Part shown: piece by piece, positions 33,732 to 41,843 of the stretch
How positions within the stretch are numbered: position 1 is the stretch's first letter
How the letters are laid out: each line of letters opens with the position of its first letter
Assembly (NCBI RefSeq): GCF_002549795.1
Contig: NZ_CP021435.1
Span: 3,782,001 to 3,846,000, forward strand
DNA: 64,000 bases
Reading direction: 5' to 3'
Source of the DNA: Halomonas beimenensis
GTDB taxonomy: Bacteria; Pseudomonadota; Gammaproteobacteria; Pseudomonadales; Halomonadaceae
The notes under the pieces: model-generated
What the model was told of the DNA's origin: nothing
The model's input: only the letters and a program-made list of their open reading frames with translations
The model's database searches: none
Translations under genes and position numbers: made by a program

Positions 33732-35675
33732 TCAGGTGGCGATGATCTGGCGGTAGATGCCCGGCAACGCCAGCGACAGGTGCTCGGGACGCTGCACGAT
33801 GGCGTAGCCCCCGCGGCCGAACAGGTGCGGCAGGTAGCGCCCCGCCTCCCGGTCGATGGTCACGCCGAACACCCGCACCTCCTGGCGCCGGGCCTCGAGC
33901 ACCGACTTGCGGGTGTCCTCGATGCCGTAGCGCCCCTCGTAGTAGTCGGTGTCGTTGGGCTTGCCGTCGGTGAGCAGCAGCAGCAGGCGGTGCCGGTTGG
34001 GCCGCTCGGCCAGTTCGCGGGTGAGGTGACGGATGGCCGGGCCCATGCGGGTGTAGTGGCCGGGCCGCAGGGCCGCGACGCGCCGCTCCACCCGCTCGCC
34101 CATGGGCTCGTCGAAGCCCTTGAGGGTGTTCACCCAGACCCTGTGGCGTCGCTGGGAGGTGAAGGTGTGGATGGCGTAGTCGTCGCCGCAGCCGGCCAGG
34201 CCGTGGCCGAGCGCCAGCAGCGCCTCCTTGGCCACGTCCAGCACCCGGCGGTCCTCCAGCCAGGCCTCGGTGGACAGCGAGACATCCACCAGGATCGACA
34301 CCGCCAGATCCCGGGCCTGGGCGCGGCTGTCCAGGTAGCAGCGGTCGCTGGCCTCGCCGGTGGCGGCCAGGTCGCAGCGCGAGCGGATCAGCGCGTCCGT
34401 GTCCAGCTCATGACCGTCGAGCTGGCCGCGCAGGGTCTCGCGCCTGGGCCGCAGCGCCTCGAACTCGCGCCGCACCCGGCGGATGCGGCGCCGGCTGGTC
34501 TCGTCGAGCGACCAGGCCTCTCCCTCTTCGTCCTGGAGACCGCTGATCACCACGCAATGGTCGGGCAGGTAGGCCTGCCGACGATGGTTCCACTCCGGAT
34601 AGGTGTGTCGCCCGCGAAGCCGATCGCCGACGGCCTCGCCCGGCGCCAGGTCGAGGTCGAGCTTGAGCCGCGAGCCGGCCCGCTTGCGATGCGGGCTGAG
34701 CACGATCTCGTCGATCTGGTCGGCGGCCTGGCGCGCCTCTTCCTCCTCCTCGTCCTCCACGTGCCGATTGAGGTTCACCATCTCGGCCCAGGAAAGCATC
34801 TTCTCCGAGGCGTTGAGGATCAGCGGATCGTCCCGGTCGGCCTGATCCTGTTCGCGACGGTCGGCCCGGCGCTTGCCATGATCGTCCTCCCGGGCATCCG
34901 GCGACAGTCCCGGAACCTCGTCCTCCCCCGCTTCGGGGCGACTCGCCTCCCGGGTGCCCAAACGCTCGGCCCGGCCCCACAGCGGCACCGGCAGTGGCGG
35001 CCGATAGCCCCGCGGCGCCTGGAAGCCCGCCAGGTCCAGCGTCTCGTCGACGACGACGCGGTGCATGGCCCCGGCCCAGCCGTCCGTCGGCGGCGCCTCG
35101 CCGAGTTCGGCCCGCAGCGCCGCCTCCAGCGCCGCCTCCAGGGGAGGCAGCCGCCGGCGCCAAGGGCGGATTCCCAGCAGGGCCCGGCACAGCCGGGCAT
35201 GGCGCGCGGCGAGGCCGGGGAAGCGGGCCAGGGCCTTCCCGGTGGTGCGGCGAGCCTCGCGCAGCCTCAGCAGGTCGGCCTGCAGCGGATCGTCCGGCGG
35301 CTCGATCGGCCGCGCCTCGGCCAGGTAGGCGGTGAGCCAGAGATAAAGGTCCCGGTTCAGGGCCGCCTGGTCGAACAGGGCGATGCGGGGCGGGAGCAGC
35401 AGGTGCTCCTCGTCGCGGCGCGCCTGGTCGAGCACCTCCTCGTCGAGGCCGAGGCGCTGGCGCAGGCTCAGCCGATGGGCGGAGGCCCGGGCGGCGATGG
35501 CCCCCACCTCGATGCCGGCCTCGCCGCCGCCGGCGCGGAAGAAGACCCCGAGCACGGGGCGCAGCGTCTCCAGCCGCACCGCCGCCTCGGGGTGGTCGGG
35601 GTAGCTCGCCGCGCCTGAGGCCCAGCGGTGCCAGTGCCGGCCGACGAACTCCTCGACCTCCAGAAAATCGAGCAT
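33732..35675 (-). CDS. norD: NO reductase activation protein NorD (von Willebrand factor A domain)
   Basis: Cytoplasmic 647-residue protein that works with the MoxR-type ATPase NorQ in assembling or inserting metal into NorB. The C-terminal third is a VWA domain with MIDAS residues in DVSLST and LLTDGKPND. The central region has long Arg/Glu/Asp-rich charged stretches, including EDEEEEEAR. N-terminal MLDFLEVEEFVGRHWHRW is typical of NorD. Start has GAGGAG upstream. It is separated from norQ by 284 bases holding repeat copy A. Confidence 0.93.
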   Translation of the reverse strand: MLDFLEVEEFVGRHWHRWASGAASYPDHPEAAVRLETLRPVLGVFFRAGGGEAGIEVGAIAARASAHRLSLRQRLGLDEEVLDQARRDEEHLLLPPRIALFDQAALNRDLYLWLTAYLAEARPIEPPDDPLQADLLRLREARRTTGKALARFPGLAARHARLCRALLGIRPWRRRLPPLEAALEAALRAELGEAPPTDGWAGAMHRVVVDETLDLAGFQAPRGYRPPLPVPLWGRAERLGTREASRPEAGEDEVPGLSPDAREDDHGKRRADRREQDQADRDDPLILNASEKMLSWAEMVNLNRHVEDEEEEEARQAADQIDEIVLSPHRKRAGSRLKLDLDLAPGEAVGDRLRGRHTYPEWNHRRQAYLPDHCVVISGLQDEEGEAWSLDETSRRRIRRVRREFEALRPRRETLRGQLDGHELDTDALIRSRCDLAATGEASDRCYLDSRAQARDLAVSILVDVSLSTEAWLEDRRVLDVAKEALLALGHGLAGCGDDYAIHTFTSQRRHRVWVNTLKGFDEPMGERVERRVAALRPGHYTRMGPAIRHLTRELAERPNRHRLLLLLTDGKPNDTDYYEGRYGIEDTRKSVLEARRQEVRVFGVTIDREAGRYLPHLFGRGGYAIVQRPEHLSLALPGIYRQIIAT

Positions 35676-35718
35676 CTAAACGCTCCTCTTCACCACCGGA
35701 CGCAAGAGACAAGAGATG

Positions 35719-35922
35719 AGCTTTTCCGGCGCCAAGCCCCGGTGTGCCGGACCATCGCGAGGGCGCTGTGAACCCTCCCTGGGCGCTACTTTTGCCCTGC
35801 GGCGCTCTCGCATCCTGCGCCGCTTGCAGGGCCGGTGTTGGCCATCCATGGCCAACCCGTTCGGCGGAACCCGCCTCACCCCTGGTCAAAAGACCCTCGC
35901 TCCGCCTTGCCCCCGGCGCTCA
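35719..35922 (+). repeat. Dispersed intergenic repeat, copy A (between norQ and norD)
   Basis: About 204 bases that recur in inverted orientation at 38235-38469. Shared landmarks are CTTTTCCGGCG at the start, CCGGTGTGCCGGACCATCGC, GAGGGCGCTGTGAACCC, GGGCGCTAC.TTTGCCCTGC, GCATCCTGCG.CGCTTGCAGGG, GGCC-CCATC-TGGCCA-CCCG-TCGGCGG and CCCTCGCT-CGCCTTG. The repeat includes short hairpins, such as CCTGCGCCGCTTGCAGG. It occupies most of the norQ-norD gap. Confidence 0.85.
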
Positions 35923-35959
35923 TCTCAACGCGCTTGGCAGCCAGTTCTAATTCCACCCT

Positions 35960-36772
35960 TTAGCCGAAGGTGGCGCGAATGGCTTCCAGCAGCCCGTCCT
36001 GCACGTCGACGTCGTCGGAGAGCGGCTCCACCAGGGTGGCCCGGGCCGCCTCCAGGATCGGCATGCCGCCCTGGATCAGGGTGGCGCAATAGACCAGCAG
36101 CCGGGTGGAGACGCCTTCCTCCAGGTCCTGGCCCTTCATGGCGCGCAGGCTGGCGGCCAGGTTGACCAGGGCCGCACAGCGCTCGGCGGCCAGGCCGCTC
36201 TCCCGGGCGATGATGTCGCGCTCCACGCCGGGGGGCGGGAAGTCGAAGGCCATCGCCACGAAGCGCTGGCGGGTGCTGGGCTTGAGCGACTTGAGGATGT
36301 GCTGGTAGCCGGGGTTGTAGGACACCACCAGCATGAAGTCGTCCGGCGCCTCGAGCAGCTCGCCGGTACGCTCCAGGGGCAGCAGGCGACGGTCGTCGGT
36401 GAGCGGGTGCAGCACCACGCTGACGTCCTTGCGGGCCTCCACCACCTCGTCGAGGTAGCAGATCCCCCCCTCGCGCACCGCCCGGGTCAGGGGCCCGTCG
36501 ACCCAGCGGGTCTCGCCGCCCTGCAGCAGGTAGCGGCCGGTGAGGTCGGCGGCGGTCAGGTCGTCGTGGCAGGCGACCGTGTAGAGCGGCTTGCCGAGCC
36601 TGGCGGCCATGTGGTGGACGAAGCGGGTCTTGCCGCAGCCGGTCGGGCCCTTGAGCAGCAGCGGCAGGCGCTGGCGAAAGGCCTGCTCGAACAGGCCGCA
36701 TTCGTTGCCGACGCTCCGGTAGAAGGGGGCCTCGCGCTCGCCGGAGGCGGCGGCCAGTGAGGAAACGGACAT
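35960..36772 (-). CDS. norQ: NO reductase activation ATPase NorQ (MoxR-type AAA+)
   Basis: Cytoplasmic AAA+ ATPase (270 residues) partnering NorD. Walker A GPTGCGKTRF (about 42-50), Walker B-type GGICYLDEVVEA (about 103) and sensor/arginine-finger region VVSYNPGYQHILKSLKPSTRQRF. The protein is also called NirQ in relatives. The start is ATG 36772 with GGGAGAG upstream; the open frame beyond it is a shadow of norB. It follows norB by 53 bases. Confidence 0.94.
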   Translation of the reverse strand: MSVSSLAAASGEREAPFYRSVGNECGLFEQAFRQRLPLLLKGPTGCGKTRFVHHMAARLGKPLYTVACHDDLTAADLTGRYLLQGGETRWVDGPLTRAVREGGICYLDEVVEARKDVSVVLHPLTDDRRLLPLERTGELLEAPDDFMLVVSYNPGYQHILKSLKPSTRQRFVAMAFDFPPPGVERDIIARESGLAAERCAALVNLAASLRAMKGQDLEEGVSTRLLVYCATLIQGGMPILEAARATLVEPLSDDVDVQDGLLEAIRATFG

Positions 36773-36825
36773 GAGATCTCTCCCGAGTCGGTGAAGCGCG
36801 GATGGCCCCCGGGGGCCATCCCGAG

Positions 36826-38181
36826 TCAGAGCGGGCCGGTCCCGGCGGTCAACTGGGTGCCGCCGGCCGGCACCTGCTCGCGCGCCCGGCCGAAGAAGGC
36901 GACGATCAGCAGCACCGCCCCGACGGCCACCGCCCGGGCGGCCCCCAGGCGCATGAGGTAGAAGAGCTCGAGCTGGCCCTGCACCTCCATGTAGTTCATG
37001 CCCAGCACCCGCTGCAGATGGGTCTGCACCACCCCGGCGAAGGTCAGGGTGAAGGTCATGAAGCACATGGCCGAGGTCATGATCCAGAAGCCCCACATGT
37101 TCATCACCTGGTTGTAGGGCTGGGTGCGCCGCAGCGACGGCATGGCGAAGGTGATCACGCCGAGGATCAGCATCACGTAGGCGCCGTAGAAGGCCAGGTG
37201 GCCGTGGGCCGCGGTGACCTGGGTGCCGTGGCTGTAGTAGTTGATGAACGACAGGGTGTGCATGAACCCCCAGACCCCGGCGCCGAAGAAGGCGATGGTC
37301 GGGCAGCCCAGCGTCCAGAGCATGGCGGCCTTGTTGGGATGGTTGCGGCTGCCCTTCCAGAACATCACGAAGGCGAAGACCACCATGGCGAAGAAGGGGA
37401 TCACCTCCAGGGTGGAGAAGATGCTGCCGATGGGTTGCCAGTAGCTCGGCGCGCCGATCCAGTAGTAATGGTGGCCGGTGCCCAGCAGGCCGGAGAACAG
37501 CGACAGGCCGACGATGACGTACAGCCATTTCTCGATCACCTCACGATCGACCCCGGTCATCTTGATCAGCAGGTAGCCCAGCAGCGAGGCCATGATCAGC
37601 TCCCAGACGCCCTCCACCCAGAGGTGCACGACCCACCACCAGTAGAGCTTGTCCACGGCCAGGTTGGACGGGTTGTAGAAGGCGAACAGCCAGAACACCG
37701 CGGCCAGCCACAGGCCCAGCATCAGCACCCGGTTGATGGCGGTCCTGCGCCCCTTGGCGAGGGTCATGCTGGTGTTGAAGAGGAACATCAGGAAGGAAAT
37801 CGTGATCAGCACCTTGACCCAGAAGGGCTGCTCGAGGAACTCGCGGCCCTCGTGGATCCCGAACTGGTAGCCGACCAGGGCGGCGGCCCCGGCGAAGGCG
37901 AAGATCGCCAGCTGCAGGTAGGCCAGTCCGGGGCTGTGGATCTCCTGCTCGGCCTCCTCGGGCATCAGGTAGTAGGTGCAGCCCATGAAGCCGATCAGCA
38001 GCCAGACGATCAGCAGGTTGGTGTGGCTGACGCGCATGATGTTGAAGGGCATCAGCTGGGCCATGAACTCCGGCCAGGCATAGACGGTGGCGGCCAGCAG
38101 CCCGAAGACGATCTGCAGCGCGAACAGCGCCATCGCCACCATGAAGAAGGGCAGGGCCACCCTCTGGGTTTCGTATCTCAT
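36826..38181 (-). CDS. norB: Nitric oxide reductase large subunit (cNor)
   Basis: Catalytic haem b/b3-FeB subunit of cytochrome c-dependent NO reductase, converting 2 NO to N2O in the inner membrane. 451 residues with twelve predicted helices. Visible landmarks: MRVSHTNLLIVWLL (haem b His), YWWWVVHLWVEGVWELI (FeB His and Glu), LLGTGHHYYWIG (two further FeB His), and GHLAFYGAYVM with the haem ligands. It lacks the N-terminal extension of quinol-type NorZ, consistent with a NorC partner. Start ATG 38181 follows AAGGAG. Unusually it is separated from norC by 320 bases that contain repeat copy B. Confidence 0.96.
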   Translation of the reverse strand: MRYETQRVALPFFMVAMALFALQIVFGLLAATVYAWPEFMAQLMPFNIMRVSHTNLLIVWLLIGFMGCTYYLMPEEAEQEIHSPGLAYLQLAIFAFAGAAALVGYQFGIHEGREFLEQPFWVKVLITISFLMFLFNTSMTLAKGRRTAINRVLMLGLWLAAVFWLFAFYNPSNLAVDKLYWWWVVHLWVEGVWELIMASLLGYLLIKMTGVDREVIEKWLYVIVGLSLFSGLLGTGHHYYWIGAPSYWQPIGSIFSTLEVIPFFAMVVFAFVMFWKGSRNHPNKAAMLWTLGCPTIAFFGAGVWGFMHTLSFINYYSHGTQVTAAHGHLAFYGAYVMLILGVITFAMPSLRRTQPYNQVMNMWGFWIMTSAMCFMTFTLTFAGVVQTHLQRVLGMNYMEVQGQLELFYLMRLGAARAVAVGAVLLIVAFFGRAREQVPAGGTQLTAGTGPL

Positions 38182-38234
38182 CGCGGTGATTCTCCTTGCG
38201 TCATCCGAAGCTCGCATTGCCGGACTCCCTGGGG

Positions 38235-38469
38235 TAATGGGCGCCGGGGACAAGGCGAAGCGAGGGTCCTTTACCCATGGGCGAGGCGGAAAGTGAAGAA
38301 CGTCCAGCGAATGTTCTTCCCGCCGAGCGGGCTGGCCACGGATGGTCAGCCCAGGCCCTGCAAGCGACGCAGGATGCGTTAGCGATGCAGGGCAAAGGTA
38401 GCGCCCATGGAAGGGTTCACAGCGCCCTCGCGATGGTCCGGCACACCGGGACTTGTCGCCGGAAAAGCC
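38235..38469 (-). repeat. Dispersed intergenic repeat, copy B (between norC and norB)
   Basis: The inverted counterpart of the repeat at 35719-35922; read on the minus strand it starts with GCTTTTCCGGCGACAAG and ends near CTTGTCCCCGGCGCCC. It matches copy A by eye over nearly its whole length, with an extra 30-base segment containing GAAGAACATTCG...CGTTCTTC, itself a hairpin. It fills the gap between norC and norB. Confidence 0.85.
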
Positions 38470-38501
38470 CGACTCCAACGGTCGAATCCGGAACGAAGCG
38501 C

Positions 38502-38954
38502 TCAGCCGGCGGGGTGCGGTGGCCAGTCCTGGTCGTCGATGCCGTCGGTCCATTGCAGGAAGTCGATCAGGGCATCCATCTCCTCGTCATCGAGGTCGAA
38601 CTGTGGCATCTGGCGCCGTCCCGGCGCCCCCAGGGGCTGGGCGCGCATCCAGGCGGCCAGGCCGGCGCGGGCCGCCTCGGGGTTCTCGCGTCCGCCGTAG
38701 CGCGTCCAGACGTTGGCGAGCTCCGGCGCGAAGTAGGCGCCCTCGCCCATGATGCTGTGGCAGTTGATGCACATGTTCTCCTCCCAGACCTCCTTGCCGT
38801 GCTTCACGGACTCGCTGAGCCCGGCCTGGTCGGTGGACTCGGAGACCATGTACCAGTGGCTGTGCGCCGTCAGGGCGGCGAACAGCAGGAAGAAGAACAG
38901 CGACCCGCCATAGAAGATGTTGCGGGCCGCCGACTTGGTGAGACCTTCGGCCAT
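38502..38954 (-). CDS. norC: Nitric oxide reductase cytochrome c subunit
   Basis: Membrane-anchored c-type cytochrome (150 residues) delivering electrons to NorB. An uncleaved N-terminal helix (about 12-30, IFYGGSLFFFLLFAALTAHSHW) is followed by the periplasmic domain with haem motif CINCH (about 62-66) and a Met ligand in the RRQMPQF region. First gene of norCB-QD. ATG 38954 follows GGGGGAAGG. The upstream region has a Dnr box (39055) and an NsrR palindrome (39002), so expression should need NO and anoxia. Confidence 0.96.
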   Translation of the reverse strand: MAEGLTKSAARNIFYGGSLFFFLLFAALTAHSHWYMVSESTDQAGLSESVKHGKEVWEENMCINCHSIMGEGAYFAPELANVWTRYGGRENPEAARAGLAAWMRAQPLGAPGRRQMPQFDLDDEEMDALIDFLQWTDGIDDQDWPPHPAG

Positions 38955-39001
38955 GGACCTTCCCCCTCGCTCGCTGGGCGCCGCCGTCGGGCCGCGCCAT
39001 T

Positions 39002-39024
39002 AACATGTATTGGAAATGCATGTT
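39002..39024. promoter_or_regulatory. NsrR operator upstream of norC
   Basis: An 11-1-11 palindrome: left half AACATGTATTG, one base, right half AAATGCATGTT. Against AAGATGYATTT-N-AAATGCATCTT the match is about 19 of 22. The centre is 59 bases before the norC start and 48 bases downstream of the centre of the Dnr box, so it would sit over the transcription start. Confidence 0.85.
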
Positions 39025-39054
39025 AATGGTAGCGCCCCGGGGCCCTGGAACACC

Positions 39055-39068
39055 ATGACATCGATCAA
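39055..39068. promoter_or_regulatory. Fnr/Dnr box upstream of norC
   Basis: ATGACATCGATCAA; read on the minus strand it is TTGAT-CGAT-GTCAT, a full left half and 3 of 5 in the right. The centre is 107 bases before norC, the same spacing as at hemN and cytochrome c. Confidence 0.8.
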
Positions 39069-39129
39069 GAAGTGGGGATTGGGGGCGAACCGCCGGGCGG
39101 TGATGTCGCCCGGCCGGAATCGGGGGGAA

Positions 39130-39450
39130 TCAGGCGTCGTCGGTGATGTCGCCGATCCAGGTCAGCGCCGCCACGCCCGCGGGCAGTCCCAGGGTGGGAA
39201 TGCCCAGCAGGGCCACCTGCTTGAGGGCCTCGGGGGACTCGCCCTCCGCCAGGGCCCGACGGACGTGGGAATGCACCGCCCCTTCGGATCCCTTGCCTAC
39301 CGCCAGGGCGAGCTTGACCAGGCGACGGGTGCGCTCGTCCAGGGGGCCGGTCTCGGCGCAGGCCTTGCCGAGAGCCGTGAAGGCCTCCCAGACCTCGGGA
39401 TACTGCTCGGCGACCTGGCCGGCGCCGGCGGGAAGCTCCTGTTTGGCCAT
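39130..39450 (-). CDS. Carboxymuconolactone decarboxylase family (AhpD-like) protein
   Basis: A 106-residue helical protein of the CMD superfamily. The motif EGAVHSHVRRAL is typical of a widespread subgroup in which the AhpD Cys-x-x-Cys pair is replaced by His residues, so peroxidase activity is unlikely. Length is normal. ATG 39450 has no strong SD. It is a single gene between SirB2 and norC; its 3' end is 62 bases upstream of the norC Dnr box. Function unknown. Confidence 0.8.
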   Translation of the reverse strand: MAKQELPAGAGQVAEQYPEVWEAFTALGKACAETGPLDERTRRLVKLALAVGKGSEGAVHSHVRRALAEGESPEALKQVALLGIPTLGLPAGVAALTWIGDITDDA

Positions 39451-39501
39451 TCGGACATCCTTCTGAGGGGGAATGTGCCACCCAGTATAGGAAGCGCCCG
39501 C

Positions 39502-39888
39502 TCAGGCCAGCCAGGACCAGGGGCTATGCTGGATGGCCGCCCCCGCCATGTAGGCGAAGGTGGCCAGGGCGGCCAGCGCCGCCACCCCGCGCCCCACGGG
39601 CGTTCGCCCGCGCTTGATGGCCAGGGTCCCCAGGCCGATGTAGGCGACCAGGGCGAGCAGCTTGGCAGCCAGCCAGGGCTGCTGGTGGGGCCAGAGTGCG
39701 AGGCTCGCCATCAGCCAGACGCCGAGCCCCAGCAGGGCGGTGTCGATCAGGTGAGGGAGCACCCGGACCCAGCGCCGGCCGAGCCGGGGCGAGCCACGTA
39801 CCGCCCACCAGGCCCGCACCAGGAAGAAGGTGATGCTCAGCCCGGCCAGGGTCATGTGGAGGTGCTTGATCAGGAAATAGTGCTCCAT
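39502..39888 (-). CDS. SirB2-family membrane protein
   Basis: A 128-residue protein with four membrane helices. MEHYFLIKHLHMTLAGLSITFFLVR and the following LPHLIDTALLGLGVWLM match the SirB family, first described as an invasion regulator in Salmonella but with no defined activity. Here it follows nnrS by 4 bases, so it is read in the NsrR-controlled nnrS unit. The His in KHLHMTLA and in LPHLIDT are conserved. Start is ATG 39888; the upstream frame is inside nnrS. Confidence 0.85.
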   Translation of the reverse strand: MEHYFLIKHLHMTLAGLSITFFLVRAWWAVRGSPRLGRRWVRVLPHLIDTALLGLGVWLMASLALWPHQQPWLAAKLLALVAYIGLGTLAIKRGRTPVGRGVAALAALATFAYMAGAAIQHSPWSWLA

Positions 39889-39892
39889 GCGG

Positions 39893-41089
39893 TCAGCCGT
39901 CCTTGCCGTCGACCCTCGGGGTCGCGAGGGGCACCCCATAGTGCAGCAGGAAGATGGCATAGGCCAGACACCACAGGATGATGGTCACGCTGTAGGTCAG
40001 GTGAGTGAGGCCGGGGAAGAGCGCCAGCACCGGCGAACGCAGCAGTGCGGCGGCGACCAGCAGCCCCAGGGCCACGCCGATGCCCGGCAGGGTCTCGATG
40101 GCACGTCCCGTATGCCCGAGCGAGACTCGGGACATCATGGCCAGCATCATGGTGCCCATGCCGCCGATGGTCAGGGCATGCACGGCGAGCTCTACCCGCA
40201 AGAGGCCGAGGGCCGCCAGGGCCCACATGCCCAACCCGACCGGGATGGCGGCATAGCTGGCATGCAGCCCCCAGAGCAGCGGCTCGCCCAGGGTATGAAT
40301 CCCGCCCCAGCGCGCCAGGCGAAGGGTGTTGGCCAGCGCCGCCACCCCCATCAGGCCGGCGATCGCTTCGCCGGGCAGCGCGGCCCCCAGCAGGACGGCG
40401 AGCTGGGCGACCAGCACCGCGGCCATGCCGACGAGCGCCAGGCCTTCCAGCCAGGGAAGCGGCCTAGGCTTGGCGCGCCCCAGCCGGTTGGCGGTGAACA
40501 TCGGGATCACCCGGCCGCCGAGGACGACCATCAGGGCGGTGATCAGCAGCACCGCCAGGTGGGCTCCCTGACGCACCAGCAGGCCATCGCCCTGGAGGAT
40601 CCCCAGGTGCATGGCCAGGTTGGCCAGGATCAGCAAGGCCACCACCGGCAGCAGGATCAGGTTGCGCCAGCGCCGAGCGACGATCACCAGGCGAGCCACC
40701 ACCCCGGCCACCACCGCCAGGAAGCTCGCGTCGATCAGCATCGGCCCCCAGGCCGGCAGTCCCATGGGGAAGGCCAGCACCCAGCGCGCGGCCAACCAGA
40801 GCATCACCAGCGCCAGCAGGGGCCCCCCGCGCAGGCTCGGGCGTCCGGTCCAGTTCTGCACCGCGGTGAGCAGGAAGCCCGCCACCACGGCGGCCCCGAA
40901 GCCGAACAGCATCTCGTGCTGGTGCCACCAGAGCATGCCGCCGTGGGGACGCAGCAGGACATCCCCGTGCCAGAAGGCCAGCCACACCATCAGCGCGGCG
41001 ATGCCGAACAGGGCGGCCAGCAGGAAGAAGGGACGGAAGGCCAGGCGGGCCAGGGCCAGGCGCGAGACGGAAAAGGGGATGGCGGTCAT
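39893..41089 (-). CDS. nnrS: NnrS family haem/copper membrane protein
   Basis: A polytopic membrane protein (398 residues, about twelve helices) of the NnrS family, which protects against NO-related stress and is regulated by NO in several bacteria. N-terminal FRPFFLLAALFG, WWHQHEMLFGFGAAVVAGFLLTAVQNWTG and RVIPMFTAN are the family signatures; several His residues may bind haem or copper. The start is taken at ATG 41089 (MTAIPFSV); ATG 41125 would add 12 residues. It begins just downstream of an NsrR palindrome (41155) and is followed by SirB2. Confidence 0.92.
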   Translation of the reverse strand: MTAIPFSVSRLALARLAFRPFFLLAALFGIAALMVWLAFWHGDVLLRPHGGMLWWHQHEMLFGFGAAVVAGFLLTAVQNWTGRPSLRGGPLLALVMLWLAARWVLAFPMGLPAWGPMLIDASFLAVVAGVVARLVIVARRWRNLILLPVVALLILANLAMHLGILQGDGLLVRQGAHLAVLLITALMVVLGGRVIPMFTANRLGRAKPRPLPWLEGLALVGMAAVLVAQLAVLLGAALPGEAIAGLMGVAALANTLRLARWGGIHTLGEPLLWGLHASYAAIPVGLGMWALAALGLLRVELAVHALTIGGMGTMMLAMMSRVSLGHTGRAIETLPGIGVALGLLVAAALLRSPVLALFPGLTHLTYSVTIILWCLAYAIFLLHYGVPLATPRVDGKDG

Positions 41090-41154
41090 GACGGGTACCC
41101 GACGGAAACGCTTGGACAAGGCCATTGTGCGTCAGGCCGAGAGGCCGGCACTAT

Positions 41155-41177
41155 GACATGCATCAAATATGCATCTT
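41155..41177. promoter_or_regulatory. NsrR operator upstream of nnrS
   Basis: Left half GACATGCATCA, one base, right half ATATGCATCTT, an 11-1-11 palindrome with ATGCAT in both arms. It abuts the stop codon of the globin gene and precedes nnrS by 30-66 bases depending on start. Confidence 0.8.
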
Positions 41178-41629
41178 TATGTCGCAGGCGGGGCCTCGCC
41201 ATGGTCCACCACGTCGTCGCGGTCGTAGTGGAACTTCATGTAGACGATGCCCGGGGCCATCACCAGCCGCCAGGCCAGCTCCACCTCGTCCGAGCATTCC
41301 GGATCATAGTCCCGGAGCGTCGCCAACAGGGTCTCCAGCCACAGGTCGTAGAGGCCCGGGCGGATATCGAGGTGATGGCGACCATGCCGGATGGCGACCT
41401 GATCCAGGTAGTGGTCGGCGTGGCTCGAGGCATAGAGGGACACCAGATGATAGAAGGCCTTCTTGAGCATGGCCTGCTGGCGGTGCATGTCGGTGTGGCG
41501 AAACTTCTCCGCGACTTCCGGGGAGGCGGCCAGGAAGCGCGCATAGAAGGCATCGAAGAAGCCGTGCCCCTGGATCTCCCGTGCCAGGGCGCGGGCAAAG
41601 CTCGCATCGAAGATCTTGATGATGTCCAC
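41177..41629 (-). CDS. Single-domain haemoglobin
   Basis: A globin of 150 residues without a reductase domain, resembling Vitreoscilla-type and Hmp N-terminal globins. GFFDAFYARFL carries a Tyr at B10, and AIRHGRHHLDIRPGLYDLWLETLL carries the proximal His (F8) within the EF corner. Such proteins bind O2 or NO and can detoxify NO with a partner reductase. It starts with GTG 41629, preceded by GAGGAGGGAGC. It is divergent from hmp, sharing a 214-base region with a Dnr box and an NsrR site. Stop at 41177 touches the nnrS operator. Confidence 0.85.
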   Translation of the reverse strand: MDIIKIFDASFARALAREIQGHGFFDAFYARFLAASPEVAEKFRHTDMHRQQAMLKKAFYHLVSLYASSHADHYLDQVAIRHGRHHLDIRPGLYDLWLETLLATLRDYDPECSDEVELAWRLVMAPGIVYMKFHYDRDDVVDHGEAPPAT

Positions 41630-41724
41630 GCTCCCTCCTCGGGCCTTGCACCGGCCGGCCCTGTCTTCAGCCTAGCCCGGCCCGTACCGCTCCGGGAGCG
41701 GCAGGGAGATTGAGCCCGCCAACC

Positions 41725-41738
41725 TTGACCGACATCAA
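41725..41738. promoter_or_regulatory. Fnr/Dnr box between globin gene and hmp
   Basis: TTGACCGACATCAA differs from TTGAT-N4-ATCAA by one base. The centre is 102 bases from the globin start and 112 from the hmp start. The spacing to the globin gene matches norC and hemN, so it may mainly serve that gene. Confidence 0.82.
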
Positions 41739-41794
41739 GGCAATCGCCGCCTGCGACAATCTGCCCCGGGTGCGGGGTCGCGGTCGCGCCCCAA

Positions 41795-41817
41795 TAGATG
41801 TATTTTTTATGCCTCTT
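41795..41817. promoter_or_regulatory. NsrR operator upstream of hmp
   Basis: Left half TAGATGTATTT, one base, right half TTATGCCTCTT; about 18 of 22 matches to the NsrR consensus. The centre is 38 bases before the hmp ATG. Confidence 0.8.
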
Positions 41818-41843
41818 TAATAACGCAACACAATGGAGCCCCC

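Noticed and set aside
35676-35950. Short frames inside repeat copy A (and matching ones in copy B, 38201-38395)
   Set aside because: The frames recur because the DNA repeat recurs; they are not aligned with ribosome-binding sites and differ by frameshifts between copies.
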